A DNA stretch of 64,000 bases from contig CAMKEH010000004.1 in NCBI GenBank assembly GCA_946411515.1, positions 29,318 through 93,317 on the forward strand. Reading direction: 5' to 3'. Numbering within the stretch: the stretch's first letter is position 1; each line of letters begins with the position of its first letter. The stretch is from an uncultured Clostridium sp. GTDB lineage: Bacteria; Bacillota; Clostridia; TANB77; CAG-508. Positions 52,001 to 63,504 of this stretch are shown piece by piece. A program made the position numbers and the translations under genes. The notes under the pieces were generated by a model. The model was not told where the DNA came from, did no database searches, and saw nothing but the letters and a program-made list of their open reading frames with translations.

Positions 52001-52778
52001 TAATCAAAAAGTATTTACACAAAACACAGAAAACATAGTAATAAAAGTAAGAGATAATATAGGAAATATTTCTGAGTATGGACCAATATCAATAACAAAG
52101 ATAATGAAACTAGATAAAATAGAAATAAGACAAGGACCTCAAAAAGTAGAATATACAGAAGGAGAGAGTTTTAATAATGCAGGAATGAGAGTAGTAGCAA
52201 TATATGATAATAAGCAAGAAGAAGAGATAGAAAGATATACAGTGCCAAATGGAAATAATTTAAAATTAGGACAAGAAAGTGTAACAATAAGATATAAAGA
52301 AGGAGAGATAATAAAAGAGGCAACACAAAGAATCACAGTAAATGAGAGAATAGAGCCAGAAATAGAAGAATATGAAATAACAGAAGAAAATGGTAAAAGA
52401 TATATAGAGAAAATACCAGAAAATACAACTATAAAACAGGTAAAAGAAAAGATAAAAACAACAGGAGAAATAGAGGTATATAAAGGAAGTTCAAAAGTAA
52501 CAGATGAAAACCAAATAATCGGAACAGGAATGACAATAAAAGTAAAACAAAATAGTCAAGAGATAACATATGAAGCAGTAGTAAAAGGAGATATAACAGG
52601 AGACGGAAAGATAAAAATGGCAGACATATTAAAGCTTGCAAGATATAAAGCAGGAGTAGATAAAAATTTAAAAGGAGCATATTTAAAAGCAGGAGATGTA
52701 GTAAAAGATGGAAAAATAGGAATGCAAGACATATTAAAATTATCAAGAGTACTAGCTGGAATTGAAAAAATCAAATAA
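49034..52778 (+). CDS. BspA-type leucine-rich-repeat surface protein with dockerin, with +1 frameshift
   Basis: 1247 residues after repair. N-terminal hydrophobic signal (about 9-27), about thirty BspA/TpLRR repeats of the form SITSIGEWAFYACESLTKIE (about 80-780), three Ig-like repeats starting NPxxWTxxxVTL (about 786, 868, 950), a bacterial Ig-like group 3 domain (LDKIEIRQGPQKVEYTEGES), and a C-terminal dockerin (KGDITGDGKIKMADILKLA). C51455 makes an in-frame CGG (codon 808) in the first Ig-like repeat. Skipping it gives DEGSGVKEV, aligning with LSGIKDY in repeats 2 and 3. Probable extracellular binding protein docked to a cohesin elsewhere; preceded by leader RNA B. Confidence 0.88.
51455..51458 (+). 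other. Putative +1 frameshift site, AGT-CGG-A (BspA protein)
   Basis: The two downstream sister repeats read AGT GGA ATA AAA at 51702 and 51951; here the same place reads AGT C GGA GTA AAA. This is an internal control showing that the C is an added base. Confidence 0.8.
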
Positions 52779-52782
52779 AGAA

Positions 52783-52834
52783 AAGTATTAGTAATTCACT
52801 ATAGTAATAATTGTGAATTGCTAATATTTTTTTA
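52783..52834 (+). terminator. Terminator after the BspA gene
   Basis: Arms AAGTATTAGTAATTCAC and GTGAATTGCTAATATTT around a 13-base loop, then a T run. Confidence 0.85.
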
Positions 52835-52855
52835 AAAGAAAAACCTTTCAAAAGC

Positions 52856-52885
52856 TTGACATCCGTAAGCGATTTGTGATATTAT
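52856..52885 (+). promoter_or_regulatory. Promoter of rpoB-rpoC
   Basis: TTGACA (52856-52861), 18-base spacer, TATTAT (52880-52885). Ribosomal protein genes rplJ-rplL, the usual upstream neighbours of rpoB, are absent; a BspA gene and terminator stand there instead. Confidence 0.7.
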
Positions 52886-53125
52886 ATATCAGATATTTAT
52901 GATGACTTGCATTTTTTAGAGTTAAACTTTAAAATCAAACAATTTATAATTCAAATGTTTTTAATTAAAAGAAGAGGAATTAAAGGTAATAAGTAAGCTT
53001 TTTGTATTTTAATTTGTAAGAGCAGACAAGTTAAAACAAAGTGATGCAAATTACCATTTAAGAGGGACTTCTTTTAAATAAATATATTTATTTCTGCTTA
53101 AATACATTTTTATGAGGTGATTTTT
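52886..53125 (+). other. 240-base rpoB leader without a gene
   Basis: Untranslated stretch between promoter and rpoB. It contains a GTAAGAGCAG block (about 53017-53026), also seen in the rpoB-rpoC gap, and an AAGAGG/CTTCTT-type small hairpin near 53062. No ORF, no ribosomal protein leader recognised; could be an autoregulatory leader. Confidence 0.45.
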
Positions 53126-56100
53126 TTGAAAATTAAAGAAGTTAATTACGAGAAGGCCTCTCGTAAGGATTTCGCAAAGGTTGGAGATTATATTGAAATG
53201 CCAAACCTTATTAAAGTCCAAAAAGATTCTTACAACTGGTTTGTAGAAGAAGGACTAGGGGAAGTATTAAAAGATATATCACCAATTGAAGACTACTCAG
53301 GGAATTTAGTTCTTGAATTTTTCGATTATTACATGGAGGATAAGACAAAATACAGTGTAGAAGAAGCAAAAGAAAGAGATGCAACATATTCTACAAGATT
53401 ACATGTAAAAGTAAGATTAATTAACCGTGAAACAGGAGAAATTAAAGAACAAGAAATCTATTTAGGAGATTTCCCACTTATGACAGAAAGTGGAACATTT
53501 GTAATCAATGGTGCAGAAAGAGTTGTTGTTAGTCAATTAGTACGTTCACCTGGATGTTACTATGGTGAAGAGTTTGACACAAAAACAGGAAAAAGAACTT
53601 ATAATTCAACAGTAATGCCACTTAGAGGTGCTTGGCTTGAATATGAGACAGATGGAAATGATATATTCTGGGTACGTGTTGATAGAACAAGAAAAGTTCC
53701 TGTAACAACTTTACTTAGAGCTATAGGTATAGCTAAAGATAGCCAAATATTAGATTTATTTGGTGATGAAAAAATGCTTAAAGCTACAATTAATAAAGAT
53801 ACAATAAAAGATCAAGATGAAGCTTTAATTGAAATCTATAAAAAATTAAGGCCTGGAGAGCTTCCAACAGTTGATGCTGCAAAAAATTTATTTAGTGGCC
53901 TATTCTATGATAATAAAAGATATGATTTAGCAAAAGTAGGAAGATATAAATTCAATCAAAAATTAGCATTAGCAGGAAGAATTAATGGTAAAGTAGCAGC
54001 GAATGATATAGTAGACAGTGAAACAGGAGAGGTTTTTGTACAAGCAGGAGAAGTTATTTCTGAAGAAGTAGCAGAAAATATACAAAATGCTGGAATAAAT
54101 GTTGTAGATATTACATTAGGAGAAAATGTAGTTAGAATAATAGGAAATAATACAGTAAACATACACAAAGTTTTACCAACAGTAGATTTAAGTAAATTAC
54201 ATTTTAAGGAATTAGTAAATTACGGAATACTAAAAAATATAATTGATAATACTCCAGATGAAAAAGAATTAGTGAAAATAATAGAAGAAAGAATGGATGA
54301 ATTAGTTCCAAAACATATCACAACAGATGACATGTTAGCTTCTATAAATTATTTATTAAATCTTTCTCATGGATTAGGAAAACCAGATGATATAGATCAC
54401 TTAGCAAATCGTAGAATCCGTCAAGTTGGTGAATTATTACAAAATCAATTTAGAATTGGTTTAACAAGACTAGAAAGAGTTGTTCGTGAAAGAATGACAA
54501 TTCAAGATTTAGATGTTATAACTCCACAAACATTAATCAATACAAAACCAATAACATCAGCAATTAGAGAATTCTTTGGAAGTTCACAATTGTCACAATT
54601 CATGGATCAAACAAATCCATTATCTGAATTAACACATAAAAGAAGAATTTCTGCATTAGGACCTGGAGGATTAACAAGAGAAAGAGCAGGATTTGAGGTT
54701 CGTGACGTTCACTATACTCACTATGGTAGATTATGTCCTATTGAATCACCAGAAGGACCAAATATAGGATTGATTTCTGCACTTTCATCATTTGCAAGTA
54801 TCAATGAATATGGATTTATAGAAACACCATATAGAAAAGTAGATCCTAAAACACATAAATTAACAGACATTGTTGAATATATGAGTGCAGATGTAGAAGA
54901 TAATTATATTATTGCTCAAGCATCTGAACCAGTAGATAAAAATGGTAAATTTATTAATGACAGAATAAGAGTTAGATTTAAAAATGAAGTAATTGAAGTT
55001 GAAAAAGACAAAGTACAATATGTTGATGTTTCACCAAAACAATTAGTTTCAATAGCAGCAGCAATGATACCATTCTTAGAACATGATGATGCAAAAAGAG
55101 CTCTAATGGGAGCTAACATGCAACGTCAAGCAGTGCCTTTAATGATAACAGAAAGCCCAATTGTAGGAACAGGCATTGAATACAGAGCAGCAAAAGACTC
55201 AGGAATTTTAGTACTAGCAGAAGATGATGGTGTGATAGAAAAAGTTACAGGTGAAGATATTACAGTAAAATATAAAAATGGAAAAACTGTTGTACATAAA
55301 TTACGTAAATTTAAAAGAACAAATGGTGGAACTTGCATTAATCAAAAACCTATTGTAAAAAAAGGTGAAAAAGTTAAAAAAGGAGATGCTATAGCAGATG
55401 GGCCATCTACAAAAGATGGAGAAATGGCACTTGGTAAAAACGTATTAGTGGCATTCTCAACATGGGAAGGTTATAACTACGAAGATGCTATCCTTATTAA
55501 TGAAAAATTAGTAAAAGAAGATGTATTTACATCAATTCATATAGAAGAATATGATTGTGAATGTCGTGATACAAAATTAGGAGCAGAAGAAATTACAAGA
55601 GATATTCCAAACATAGGTGATGACCAATTAAAAGACTTAGATGAAAACGGAATTATTAGAATTGGTGCAGAAGTAAGACCAGGAGATATCCTAGTTGGTA
55701 AAGTTACTCCAAAAGGAGAAACAGAATTAACAGCTGAAGAAAGATTGCTAAGAGCTATCTTTGGTGAAAAAGCTAGAGAAGTAAGAGATACATCACTTCG
55801 TGTACCTCATGGAGAAGCAGGAACAATTGTTGATGTAAAAATATTTACAAGAGATAATTCAGATGAATTAGGACCTGGTGTAAATCAAATAATTAGATGT
55901 TATATAGCAACAAAGAGAAAAATTTCTGTTGGAGATAAGATGGCAGGACGTCATGGTAACAAAGGTGTTATTTCAAGAGTGTTACCAGAAGAGGATATGC
56001 CATTTATGCCAGATGGTACACCAATTGATATTTTATTAAACCCATTAGGTGTTCCTTCTCGTATGAACTTAGGTCAAGTTCTAGAAGTACATTTAGGTGG

Positions 56101-56884
56101 AGCTGCAAAAGCTTTAGGATGGAAAATATCAACACCAGTATTTGATGGCGCAACAGAAGCAGATGTTAGAGAATTATTAAAAGAAGCAGGAATGAATGAA
56201 GATGGAAAAACAATTCTTTATGATGGAAGAACTGGAGATCCATTTGATAAACCAATTACAGTTGGTGTAATGTACATGTTAAAACTACACCACTTAGTAG
56301 ATGATAAGATACATGCTCGTTCTACTGGACCATACTCATTAGTAACACAACAGCCTCTAGGAGGAAAAGCTCAATTTGGTGGTCAACGTTTCGGAGAAAT
56401 GGAAGTTTGGGCTCTAGAAGCATATGGAGCAGCTTATACATTACAAGAAATGTTAACAGTAAAATCTGATGATGTTGTAGGACGTGTTAAAACATATGAA
56501 GCAATTGTTAAAGGTGAAAATGTTCCTGAACCAGGAGTGCCAGAAAGCTTTAAGGTTTTAGTTAAAGAATTACAATCTTTAGGATTAGATGTACGCTTAT
56601 ATTCTGAAAATAATGAAGAGTTAGAGCTAAAAGAAAATATTGAAGAAGGAATTGAATATGATCCTGAAAAAGATAGTAAAGTATTATCTGAAGATGAAGT
56701 GATAGCTGATGGTGACTTAGACGGTTATGGCGAAGAAACAGATACAGACGATGATATCGTTTTAGAAGATGATGAATCAATTGATGATAATGAAAACATG
56801 TACGATGATATGACTGATGAAGAAATATTTGATAATGATTTAGCGAATGATAATTTAGACAATGATGATGACATAATCGAATAA
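53126..56884 (+). CDS. rpoB: RNA polymerase beta subunit
   Basis: About 1252 residues. The start is TTG 53126 behind GAGGTGA rather than the GTG nine bases up. The rifampicin region reads [22 protein letters not shown] with wild-type residues, followed by [37 protein letters not shown] and the C-terminal [25 protein letters not shown] are intact (quoted in part). Catalytic core with RpoC. The C-terminus carries an extra tail of about 70 residues very rich in Asp and Glu, well beyond the usual end. Confidence 0.98.
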   Translation: MKIKEVNYEKASRKDFAKVGDYIEMPNLIKVQKDSYNWFVEEGLGEVLKDISPIEDYSGNLVLEFFDYYMEDKTKYSVEEAKERDATYSTRLHVKVRLINRETGEIKEQEIYLGDFPLMTESGTFVINGAERVVVSQLVRSPGCYYGEEFDTKTGKRTYNSTVMPLRGAWLEYETDGNDIFWVRVDRTRKVPVTTLLRAIGIAKDSQILDLFGDEKMLKATINKDTIKDQDEALIEIYKKLRPGELPTVDAAKNLFSGLFYDNKRYDLAKVGRYKFNQKLALAGRINGKVAANDIVDSETGEVFVQAGEVISEEVAENIQNAGINVVDITLGENVVRIIGNNTVNIHKVLPTVDLSKLHFKELVNYGILKNIIDNTPDEKELVKIIEERMDELVPKHITTDDMLASINYLLNLSHGLGKPDDIDHLANRRIRQVGELLQNQFRIGLTRLERVVRERMTIQDLDVITPQTLINTKPITSAIREFFGSSQLSQFMDQTNPLSELTHKRRISALGPGGLTRERAGFEVRDVHYTHYGRLCPIESPEGPNIGLISALSSFASINEYGFIETPYRKVDPKTHKLTDIVEYMSADVEDNYIIAQASEPVDKNGKFINDRIRVRFKNEVIEVEKDKVQYVDVSPKQLVSIAAAMIPFLEHDDAKRALMGANMQRQAVPLMITESPIVGTGIEYRAAKDSGILVLAEDDGVIEKVTGEDITVKYKNGKTVVHKLRKFKRTNGGTCINQKPIVKKGEKVKKGDAIADGPSTKDGEMALGKNVLVAFSTWEGYNYEDAILINEKLVKEDVFTSIHIEEYDCECRDTKLGAEEITRDIPNIGDDQLKDLDENGIIRIGAEVRPGDILVGKVTPKGETELTAEERLLRAIFGEKAREVRDTSLRVPHGEAGTIVDVKIFTRDNSDELGPGVNQIIRCYIATKRKISVGDKMAGRHGNKGVISRVLPEEDMPFMPDGTPIDILLNPLGVPSRMNLGQVLEVHLGGAAKALGWKISTPVFDGATEADVRELLKEAGMNEDGKTILYDGRTGDPFDKPITVGVMYMLKLHHLVDDKIHARSTGPYSLVTQQPLGGKAQFGGQRFGEMEVWALEAYGAAYTLQEMLTVKSDDVVGRVKTYEAIVKGENVPEPGVPESFKVLVKELQSLGLDVRLYSENNEELELKENIEEGIEYDPEKDSKVLSEDEVIADGDLDGYGEETDTDDDIVLEDDESIDDNENMYDDMTDEEIFDNDLANDNLDNDDDIIE

Positions 56885-57034
56885 AAAATAAAAACATCTA
56901 TTAGAAATAGAATTAATTAAATAGATTTTAAGAGATAAAATAGGCGACTTTTATGGAATTGCAAGAGCAGTGGATAGACTTGTTTTGTGTCTTAGAATCA
57001 CAAAAAATATTATAAAAGTCTAGGGGGAAAAATA
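56885..57034 (+). other. 150-base rpoB-rpoC spacer with a possible RNA structure
   Basis: Long for this gene pair. GACTTTTAT and ATAAAAGTC (about 56948-56956 and 57012-57020) can close a stem just before the rpoC ribosome site (GGGGG). It holds GCAAGAGCAG, shared with the rpoB leader (GTAAGAGCAG). Function unknown. Confidence 0.5.
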
Positions 57035-60000
57035 GTGGACGAATTAGATATTTTTAATAAATTAAAAATAGGTGTGGCATCTGATGAAAAAATAAGAGAA
57101 TGGTCAAAAGGTGAAGTAAAGAAACCAGAGACTATTAACTACAGAACATTAAAACCAGAAAAAGATGGATTGTTCTGTGAAAGAATATTTGGACCAACAA
57201 AAGATTGGGAATGCCACTGTGGTAAATATAAAAGAGTAAGATATAAAGGGATTGTATGTGATAGATGTGGTGTCGAAGTTACAAAATCAAAAGTTAGACG
57301 TGAAAGAATGGGACATATAGAACTTGCAGCACCAGTTGCTCATATTTGGTATTTTAAAGGGATTCCAAGTAGAGTAGCATTAATGTTAGACATTTCACCA
57401 AGAAATGTTGAAAGAATAATTTATTTTGCATCTTACATAGTAATTGATAAAGGAACATCTGGATTAGAAAAATGCCAAGTGTTAAATGAAAAAGAATATC
57501 ATGAGGCGGAAGAAAAATATGGAAGAGGATCTTTTAAAGCAAAAATGGGAGCAGAAGCTTTAAGAGAACTTTTAGAACAAATAGATGTTGAAAAATTATC
57601 AAAAGAAATTAGAAAAGAATTAGAAAGTGCAAGTGAGCAAAAGAAAGTAAAACTTGTAAAAAGATTAGATACTGTAGAAGCATTTAGATTATCTGGAAAT
57701 AGACCTGAATGGATGATTATGAATGTTGTTCCAGTTATTCCACCAGAATTAAGGCCAATGGTACAATTAGATGGTGGTAGATTTGCAACATCTGATTTAA
57801 ATGACTTATATAGAAGAGTGATAAACAGAAATAACAGATTAAAAAGATTATTAGAATTAGGAGCACCAGAAATAATTGTAAGAAATGAAAAAAGAATGTT
57901 ACAAGAATCTGTAGATGCTTTAATTGATAATGGTAGACGTGGAAGACCTGTAACAGGAGCAGGAAATAGACCTTTAAAATCATTATCTGATATGTTAAAA
58001 GGAAAACAAGGTAGATTCCGTCAAAACCTACTTGGAAAACGTGTTGATTATTCTGGACGTTCTGTTATCGTAGTAGGACCAGAACTTCAAATATATCAAT
58101 GTGGACTTCCAAAAGAGATGGCAGTTGAATTATTTAAACCATTTGTTATGAGAGAATTAGTAGGAAGAGGAATTGCTCAAAACATTAAAAATGCTAAAAG
58201 AATGGTAGAAAGATTAAGACCAGAAGTATGGGGAATATTAGAAGATGTTATAAAAGATCATCCTGTAATGTTAAACCGTGCTCCTACACTTCATAGACTT
58301 GGTATTCAAAGTTTTGAACCAGTACTAGTAGAAGGAAGAGCAATAAAACTTCACCCATTAGTTTGTGAAGCATTTAATGCTGACTTCGATGGTGACCAAA
58401 TGGCAGTGCATTTACCACTATCACCAGAAGCTCAAGCAGAATCAAGATACTTAATGCTTTCAACTAACAACTTACTAAAACCACAAGATGGTAAGCCAGT
58501 TGCAGTACCAAGACTAGATATGATTTTAGGAAGTTATTATTTAACAATGGTATTAGATGGAGAAAAAGGAGAAGGAAAATACTTCAAGGATCCTGAAGAA
58601 GCTATAATGGCTCTTGAAAATCATGAAATTGGAATACATAGTAAAATCTACGTAAGAATTTCAAAGGAAATTGATGGAGAAATAAAAACAGCTAAAATTG
58701 AAACAAGTGCTGGTAGAATTATATTCAATCAAGGAATTCCACAAGATTTAGGATTTGTTGATAGAAAGAAAGATCCATTCCAATATGAAATTAGTTTTCC
58801 TGTTATGAAAAAATCAATGGGACAAATAATTGAAAGAGTAATTAGCACACATGGATTAACAGAATCTGCAGAAGTAATAGATTATATTAAAGCATTAGGA
58901 TTTAAATATTCTACTTTAGCTGGTATAACATTCTCTATGGATGACGTAAAAGTGCCAGCTGCTAAAAAGGATTTACTTGAAGAAGCTGATAAAAAAGTAG
59001 AAACAATAAGAAAACAATATGCTAGAGGACTTATTACAAATGATGAAAGATATAATGCAGTAATTAATGTATGGGAAGATACAACTAAAAAGGTAAGTAC
59101 AGCAATGGAAGAAAACTTCTATGAATTAAACCCAATATATATGATGGTTAAATCTGGAGCCCGTGGTAATATGAACCAATTAAGACAAATTGCAGGTATT
59201 CGTGGGCTTATGGCAAGTACAACAGGTAAAGCAGTTGAAATTCCAATTAAATCATCATTTGCAGAAGGATTAGATGCACTTGAATACTTTATTTCAGCCC
59301 ATGGTGCTCGTAAAGGACTTTCAGATACAGCTTTAAGAACAGCTGACTCTGGATATTTAACAAGAAGATTAGTTGACGTTTCACAAGATATTATAGTTAG
59401 AGAACATGATTGTGGTACAGAAGAAGGAATTATAGTTTATGACATAAAAGATGGAAATCAAATAATAGAAAAAATGCAAGAAAGACTTGTAGGAAGATAT
59501 CCAGTACATGATGTAATAAATCCAGAAACAAAAGAACTAATTGTTGATACCAATACTATGATTAATGAAGAAATAGCAGAAAAAATAGTAGCTGCAGGAA
59601 TAGAAAAATTAGAAGTACGTTCTGTTTTAGGATGTAGATCAAAACATGGTGTATGTCAAAAATGTTATGGTATGGGATTAGCAAGAAGAGATTTAGTTTC
59701 AATAGGAGAATCAATTGGTATAATAGCTGCACAATCAATTGGTGAGCCAGGTACACAGCTTACAATGAGAACTATTCACTCTGGTGGTGTTGCAGGTGTT
59801 GCCGATATTACTCAAGGTCTTCCAAGGGTTGAAGAATTATTTGAAGCTAGAAAACCAAAGGGATTAGCAATAATTTCAGAAATAGACGGTAAAGTAAAAA
59901 TTAAAGAAACTAAGAAGAAAAAAGAAGTTATTGTTAAAGGAAAAGATGATTCTAGAACTTATACAATACCATTTGGATCTAAGATGAAAGTTAAAGATGG

Positions 60001-60571
60001 AGATATGGTAGAAGCAGCACAAAGCTTAATAGAAGGCTCTATAAATCCAGCAGAACTTCTAGAAATAAAAGGACCAGAAGGTGTATACGAATACTTAATT
60101 TCAGAAGTACAAAAAGTTTATAGAAACCAAGGTGTTGATATAAATGATAAGCATATTGAAGTTATTGGTAGACAAATGCTTAAGAAAGTTAGAGTTGAAG
60201 ATAATGCTGATACAAATATGTTCCCAGGTTCTTTAATTGATATGTATGAATTTGAAGAGAAAAATAATGAAGCAATAGCAGAAGGAAAACGTCCTGCAAC
60301 AGGTAAGAGAGTACTATTGGGAATTACTAAAGCATCTCTTGCAACAGATAGCTTCTTATCAGCAGCATCATTCCAGGAAACAACAAGAGTTCTAACAGAT
60401 GCAGCTGTTAAAGGAAAAATAGATGACTTAATTGGATTAAAAGAAAATGTTATCATTGGTAAATTAATCCCTGCAGGTACAGGTATGCAAAAATATCAAA
60501 AAATTCATATTAATACAGAAAAAGAATTAGAAGAAACTTCTGATATTGAAGGAAATGTTGAAGCAAATTAA
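57035..60571 (+). CDS. rpoC: RNA polymerase beta' subunit
   Basis: 1178 residues, with zinc ribbon [20 protein letters not shown], the catalytic magnesium motif [12 protein letters not shown], bridge/trigger helix region ([16 protein letters not shown]), and a second Cys cluster ([13 protein letters not shown]). GTG start after a GGGGG site. All parts are present and undamaged, without any CGG codon. Confidence 0.98.
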   Translation: MDELDIFNKLKIGVASDEKIREWSKGEVKKPETINYRTLKPEKDGLFCERIFGPTKDWECHCGKYKRVRYKGIVCDRCGVEVTKSKVRRERMGHIELAAPVAHIWYFKGIPSRVALMLDISPRNVERIIYFASYIVIDKGTSGLEKCQVLNEKEYHEAEEKYGRGSFKAKMGAEALRELLEQIDVEKLSKEIRKELESASEQKKVKLVKRLDTVEAFRLSGNRPEWMIMNVVPVIPPELRPMVQLDGGRFATSDLNDLYRRVINRNNRLKRLLELGAPEIIVRNEKRMLQESVDALIDNGRRGRPVTGAGNRPLKSLSDMLKGKQGRFRQNLLGKRVDYSGRSVIVVGPELQIYQCGLPKEMAVELFKPFVMRELVGRGIAQNIKNAKRMVERLRPEVWGILEDVIKDHPVMLNRAPTLHRLGIQSFEPVLVEGRAIKLHPLVCEAFNADFDGDQMAVHLPLSPEAQAESRYLMLSTNNLLKPQDGKPVAVPRLDMILGSYYLTMVLDGEKGEGKYFKDPEEAIMALENHEIGIHSKIYVRISKEIDGEIKTAKIETSAGRIIFNQGIPQDLGFVDRKKDPFQYEISFPVMKKSMGQIIERVISTHGLTESAEVIDYIKALGFKYSTLAGITFSMDDVKVPAAKKDLLEEADKKVETIRKQYARGLITNDERYNAVINVWEDTTKKVSTAMEENFYELNPIYMMVKSGARGNMNQLRQIAGIRGLMASTTGKAVEIPIKSSFAEGLDALEYFISAHGARKGLSDTALRTADSGYLTRRLVDVSQDIIVREHDCGTEEGIIVYDIKDGNQIIEKMQERLVGRYPVHDVINPETKELIVDTNTMINEEIAEKIVAAGIEKLEVRSVLGCRSKHGVCQKCYGMGLARRDLVSIGESIGIIAAQSIGEPGTQLTMRTIHSGGVAGVADITQGLPRVEELFEARKPKGLAIISEIDGKVKIKETKKKKEVIVKGKDDSRTYTIPFGSKMKVKDGDMVEAAQSLIEGSINPAELLEIKGPEGVYEYLISEVQKVYRNQGVDINDKHIEVIGRQMLKKVRVEDNADTNMFPGSLIDMYEFEEKNNEAIAEGKRPATGKRVLLGITKASLATDSFLSAASFQETTRVLTDAAVKGKIDDLIGLKENVIIGKLIPAGTGMQKYQKIHINTEKELEETSDIEGNVEAN

Positions 60572-60579
60572 TAAATATA

Positions 60580-60612
60580 AATAACTCTAGGTAGATTGCC
60601 TAGAGTTATTTT
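60580..60612 (+). terminator. Terminator after rpoC
   Basis: Arms AATAACTCTAGG and CCTAGAGTTATT around TAGATTG, then TTTAT. Confidence 0.85.
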
Positions 60613-60620
60613 ATGAAAAA

Positions 60621-60649
60621 TTGAAAATTTACATAAAACATGATATAAT
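60621..60649 (+). promoter_or_regulatory. Sigma-A-type promoter
   Basis: TTGAAA (60621-60626), 17-base spacer, TATAAT (60644-60649), ahead of the LURP-one-like gene. Confidence 0.75.
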
Positions 60650-60706
60650 ATATATAATGCAAGAAATGCATAAGTAAAGAATAGTACTAAAACTGGAGGT
60701 ATTAGT

Positions 60707-61315
60707 ATGTCAGGCAAAAAAACAAGTCGGATTTTAGGATTAATTACAATTGTTGCAATCATTGGTATTATTTTAATTTTCATTTTTTCTCTTGCACACA
60801 GCAGTATTGGACCTTGTACTACATATGAATGTGATGTAAAACTTAGTTTTCACACCACAATAAATATAAAAAAACAGGGAGAAGATTTTGCACAAATCAA
60901 GGGGGAAAAAGTACTTTTTAAAAAATACCATGATCCACTTGCAATGTATGACATGGATGGAGAAAAGGTGGGGTATGCAGGCGACTCATATCACTTAATT
61001 TCTCAAGACTCACATTCAATCATACTTGATGGAGAAGTTAGTGTTGAAATGGTAGGCCTTGTAAGGCTATTTGGTGAAGCCTACGATATCTATGATGCAA
61101 GCGGAAATAAAATAGCTCATGCTGACTTCAATCCATTTAATACAGAAGGAGAATTAAAAGACACAGAGGGCAATATAATTGCAGATTATTCTTCAATATT
61201 TTTCTTTAAGGACTATACAGTAAGAATAAAAGATAATTGCCCTCTTGATGAAAACGCTGTGATGCTAATCTTTGCGTCTTACTATTCAGATCAGCATGCA
61301 GACAATGGTGATTAA
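60707..61315 (+). CDS. Membrane-anchored LURP-one/tubby-like protein
   Basis: 202 residues: one N-terminal helix (about 9-28), then a beta-barrel-like domain resembling LURP-one-related/tubby C-terminal folds (AYDIYDASGNKIAHADFNPF, then DENAVMLIFASYYSDQ). These proteins bind membranes or lipids; the role here is unknown. ATG after GGAGG, own promoter and terminator. Codon choice is less AT-biased than the neighbours (GGC, CTT, GCC). Codon 8 is an in-frame CGG, in the same AGT-CGG-A context as the BspA shift site, but skipping it here would stop translation two codons on. Confidence 0.65.
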   Translation: MSGKKTSRILGLITIVAIIGIILIFIFSLAHSSIGPCTTYECDVKLSFHTTINIKKQGEDFAQIKGEKVLFKKYHDPLAMYDMDGEKVGYAGDSYHLISQDSHSIILDGEVSVEMVGLVRLFGEAYDIYDASGNKIAHADFNPFNTEGELKDTEGNIIADYSSIFFFKDYTVRIKDNCPLDENAVMLIFASYYSDQHADNGD

Positions 61316-61323
61316 TCCGAACG

Positions 61324-61350
61324 AGAAGAGTGGTAATACCACTCTTTTTC
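61324..61350 (+). terminator. Terminator after the LURP-one-like gene
   Basis: AAGAGTGG and CCACTCTT around TAATA, then TTT. Confidence 0.9.
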
Positions 61351-61385
61351 GCGTGAGCAATGTATAGAGTTTTGATTAAATTTTC

Positions 61386-61414
61386 TTGACAAATACGGTA
61401 TTTGCTAGTAAAAT
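61386..61414 (+). promoter_or_regulatory. gdpP promoter with a palindrome in its spacer
   Basis: TTGACA (61386-61391), 17-base spacer, TAAAAT (61409-61414). The palindrome AAATAC-G-GTATTT (61391-61403) overlaps the -35 end and spacer, a place where a repressor would block polymerase. Confidence 0.65.
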
Positions 61415-61443
61415 ATAATAGAATAAATGTAAGGAGATGTTTT

Positions 61444-63480
61444 ATGCAAAATAACAATAGAAAAAGGCTAGAAACAATAGTATCAAGAACGAAAATATAT
61501 CTAGCAATAATTTTTATTTTATTAGTAATATTAAGTATTCAAAATACTTATTTTATAATTCCATCTATAATAGTATATGCAGTTATAATGGGATATACTT
61601 ATTATGCAAATAGAAAAAGAAAGAGTGAAATTTCAGAGACTTTGCAAGATTTAACTTTAACAGTTGATTCTGCTGCTAAAACAAGTTTAATTAATTCACC
61701 ATTTCCATTAATTATTTTTGAGACAGATGGAAACATAATTTGGAGAAGTTCTAAATATATTTCTGAATTTGCAAATGTAGATATGAATTCTTATATAAAT
61801 GATTTAAGTATAGATATAAAAGAAGAAATACTTCAAAGACAAAAAGATGAAAGAGAAGTTAATAATAAAAATATCGAAAAAGAAATTGAAATAGAAAACA
61901 GAAATTATAAAATTTTAGGTAGATATGTAAATATTAAAAATAAAGATAAAGACAAGAAAAAAAGTAAAGAGTATATGATTATTTTATACTTTATAGATGA
62001 CACAGAAAATATTAAATTACAAAAAGAATATAAAGACTCAAAATCATGTGTGGGTCTTATAATGGTAGATAATTATGAAGAGACAATAAGAAGTCTAGAT
62101 TCTGCTGAACAACCTATTATTATGGCAAAAATTGACAAAGAGATGTATGATTGGGCTAATAAAACAAATGGCGTACTTATAAAATCTGATAGAGATAGAT
62201 ATGTATATTTATTTGAACAAAGGTACTTAGATGATGTAAAAGAAGATAAATTTAGTATTTTAGACAAAATAAAAGAAATTGATACTAAAGAGAAAGTACA
62301 ATTTACTTTAAGTATAGCAATATCAAATGAAGGTCAAACAGATAGGGAAAAATATGAATCTGCAAATATCGCAATGGATGTTGTATTAGGACGTGGTGGA
62401 GATCAAGCAGTAATTAGAGAAAATGAAATATATAAATTCTTTGGTGGAAGAGCAGAAGAAGTAGAAAAAAGAACTAAAGTAAAAGCAAGGGTAGTCGCAC
62501 ATGCTTTAGAAAACTTAATTAAAGAGTCTAAAAAAGTTATGATAATGGGTCATACTAATCCTGATATGGATAGTATAGGGTCATGTTTAGGAATATATAG
62601 ATTATCAAAATCATTAGGAACAAATGCATATATAGTAATTAGTGATGAAGCAGAATCTATAAGAACATTTAAAGAAGAGATGGATAAAGATCCAGAATAT
62701 GAAGATATTATAATAAACAAAGAAGTAGCTTTAGAAAATGTTGATGAAGATACTTTATTAGTTATTACAGATACCCATAAAACTACATATGTAGATAGCC
62801 CAGAATTGTTAGAAAAAGTTCCAAAGATTGTAATAATAGATCATCATAGAAGAAGTGCAGATTATATAGAAAATGCAACATTAATGTTCCAAGAAGTATA
62901 TGCATCTTCAGCTGCAGAATTAGTAACAGAATTATTACAATATGCAGAAGTAAAAGTGGATTTAAAAACAATTGAAGCTGAAAGTTTGTATGCAGGAATT
63001 ATGATGGATACTAAGAACTTTACATTTAAAACAGGTGTTAGAACATTTGAAGCTGCAGCATATTTACGTAGATGTGGAATTGATATTATTAGAGTTAAAA
63101 AATGGTTTCAAAGTGATTTAAGTAGCTTTAATACAATAGCAGATATTGTAAAACAAGCAGAAATAGTAAATGATACAATTGCAATATCAATGTATAATGA
63201 AAAGACTAAAGATACAAGCTTAATTTGTGCAAAAGCAGCAGATGAATTGCTAACAATAAGTGATATTACAGCATCATTTGTTTTAGGTGACTTAGGAGAT
63301 AAAATTTGTATTAGTGGTCGTTCAATTGGAGATATAAATGTTCAAGTAATATTAGAAAAACTAGGCGGTGGAGGACACATCACTTTAGCTGGAGCACAAG
63401 TAGAAGGAATGACTATTGAAGAAACAAAACAAGAATTAATAAACAGAATTAATGAATATTTTTCAGAATTAGAAAATTAA
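61444..63480 (+). CDS. gdpP: Cyclic-di-AMP phosphodiesterase GdpP
   Basis: 678 residues: two N-terminal helices, a PAS-like region, a degenerate GGDEF domain (MAKIDKEMYDWANKT region) and a DHH/DHHA1 phosphodiesterase. DHH motifs are visible as GHTNPDMDSIG near residue 366, VITDTHKT, IIDHHRR, MMDTKNF and GGGGHITLAGAQV. It degrades c-di-AMP to pApA at the membrane, setting osmotic and wall homeostasis. The start is ATG 61444 with AAGGAG; an upstream in-frame start at 61402 lies before the ribosome site. The usual rplI does not follow. Confidence 0.95.
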   Translation: MQNNNRKRLETIVSRTKIYLAIIFILLVILSIQNTYFIIPSIIVYAVIMGYTYYANRKRKSEISETLQDLTLTVDSAAKTSLINSPFPLIIFETDGNIIWRSSKYISEFANVDMNSYINDLSIDIKEEILQRQKDEREVNNKNIEKEIEIENRNYKILGRYVNIKNKDKDKKKSKEYMIILYFIDDTENIKLQKEYKDSKSCVGLIMVDNYEETIRSLDSAEQPIIMAKIDKEMYDWANKTNGVLIKSDRDRYVYLFEQRYLDDVKEDKFSILDKIKEIDTKEKVQFTLSIAISNEGQTDREKYESANIAMDVVLGRGGDQAVIRENEIYKFFGGRAEEVEKRTKVKARVVAHALENLIKESKKVMIMGHTNPDMDSIGSCLGIYRLSKSLGTNAYIVISDEAESIRTFKEEMDKDPEYEDIIINKEVALENVDEDTLLVITDTHKTTYVDSPELLEKVPKIVIIDHHRRSADYIENATLMFQEVYASSAAELVTELLQYAEVKVDLKTIEAESLYAGIMMDTKNFTFKTGVRTFEAAAYLRRCGIDIIRVKKWFQSDLSSFNTIADIVKQAEIVNDTIAISMYNEKTKDTSLICAKAADELLTISDITASFVLGDLGDKICISGRSIGDINVQVILEKLGGGGHITLAGAQVEGMTIEETKQELINRINEYFSELEN

Positions 63481-63504
63481 CAAATGAGAAAGAGGAATTG
63501 TTTT

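Noticed and set aside
51444-52778. Separate 444-aa dockerin protein after the BspA gene
   Set aside because: Its start lies within the Ig-like repeat of the BspA protein with no ribosome site; dropping one C joins the two.
53117-53125. GTG 53117 as the rpoB start
   Set aside because: It overlaps the ribosome site GAGGTGA that correctly spaces the TTG at 53126.
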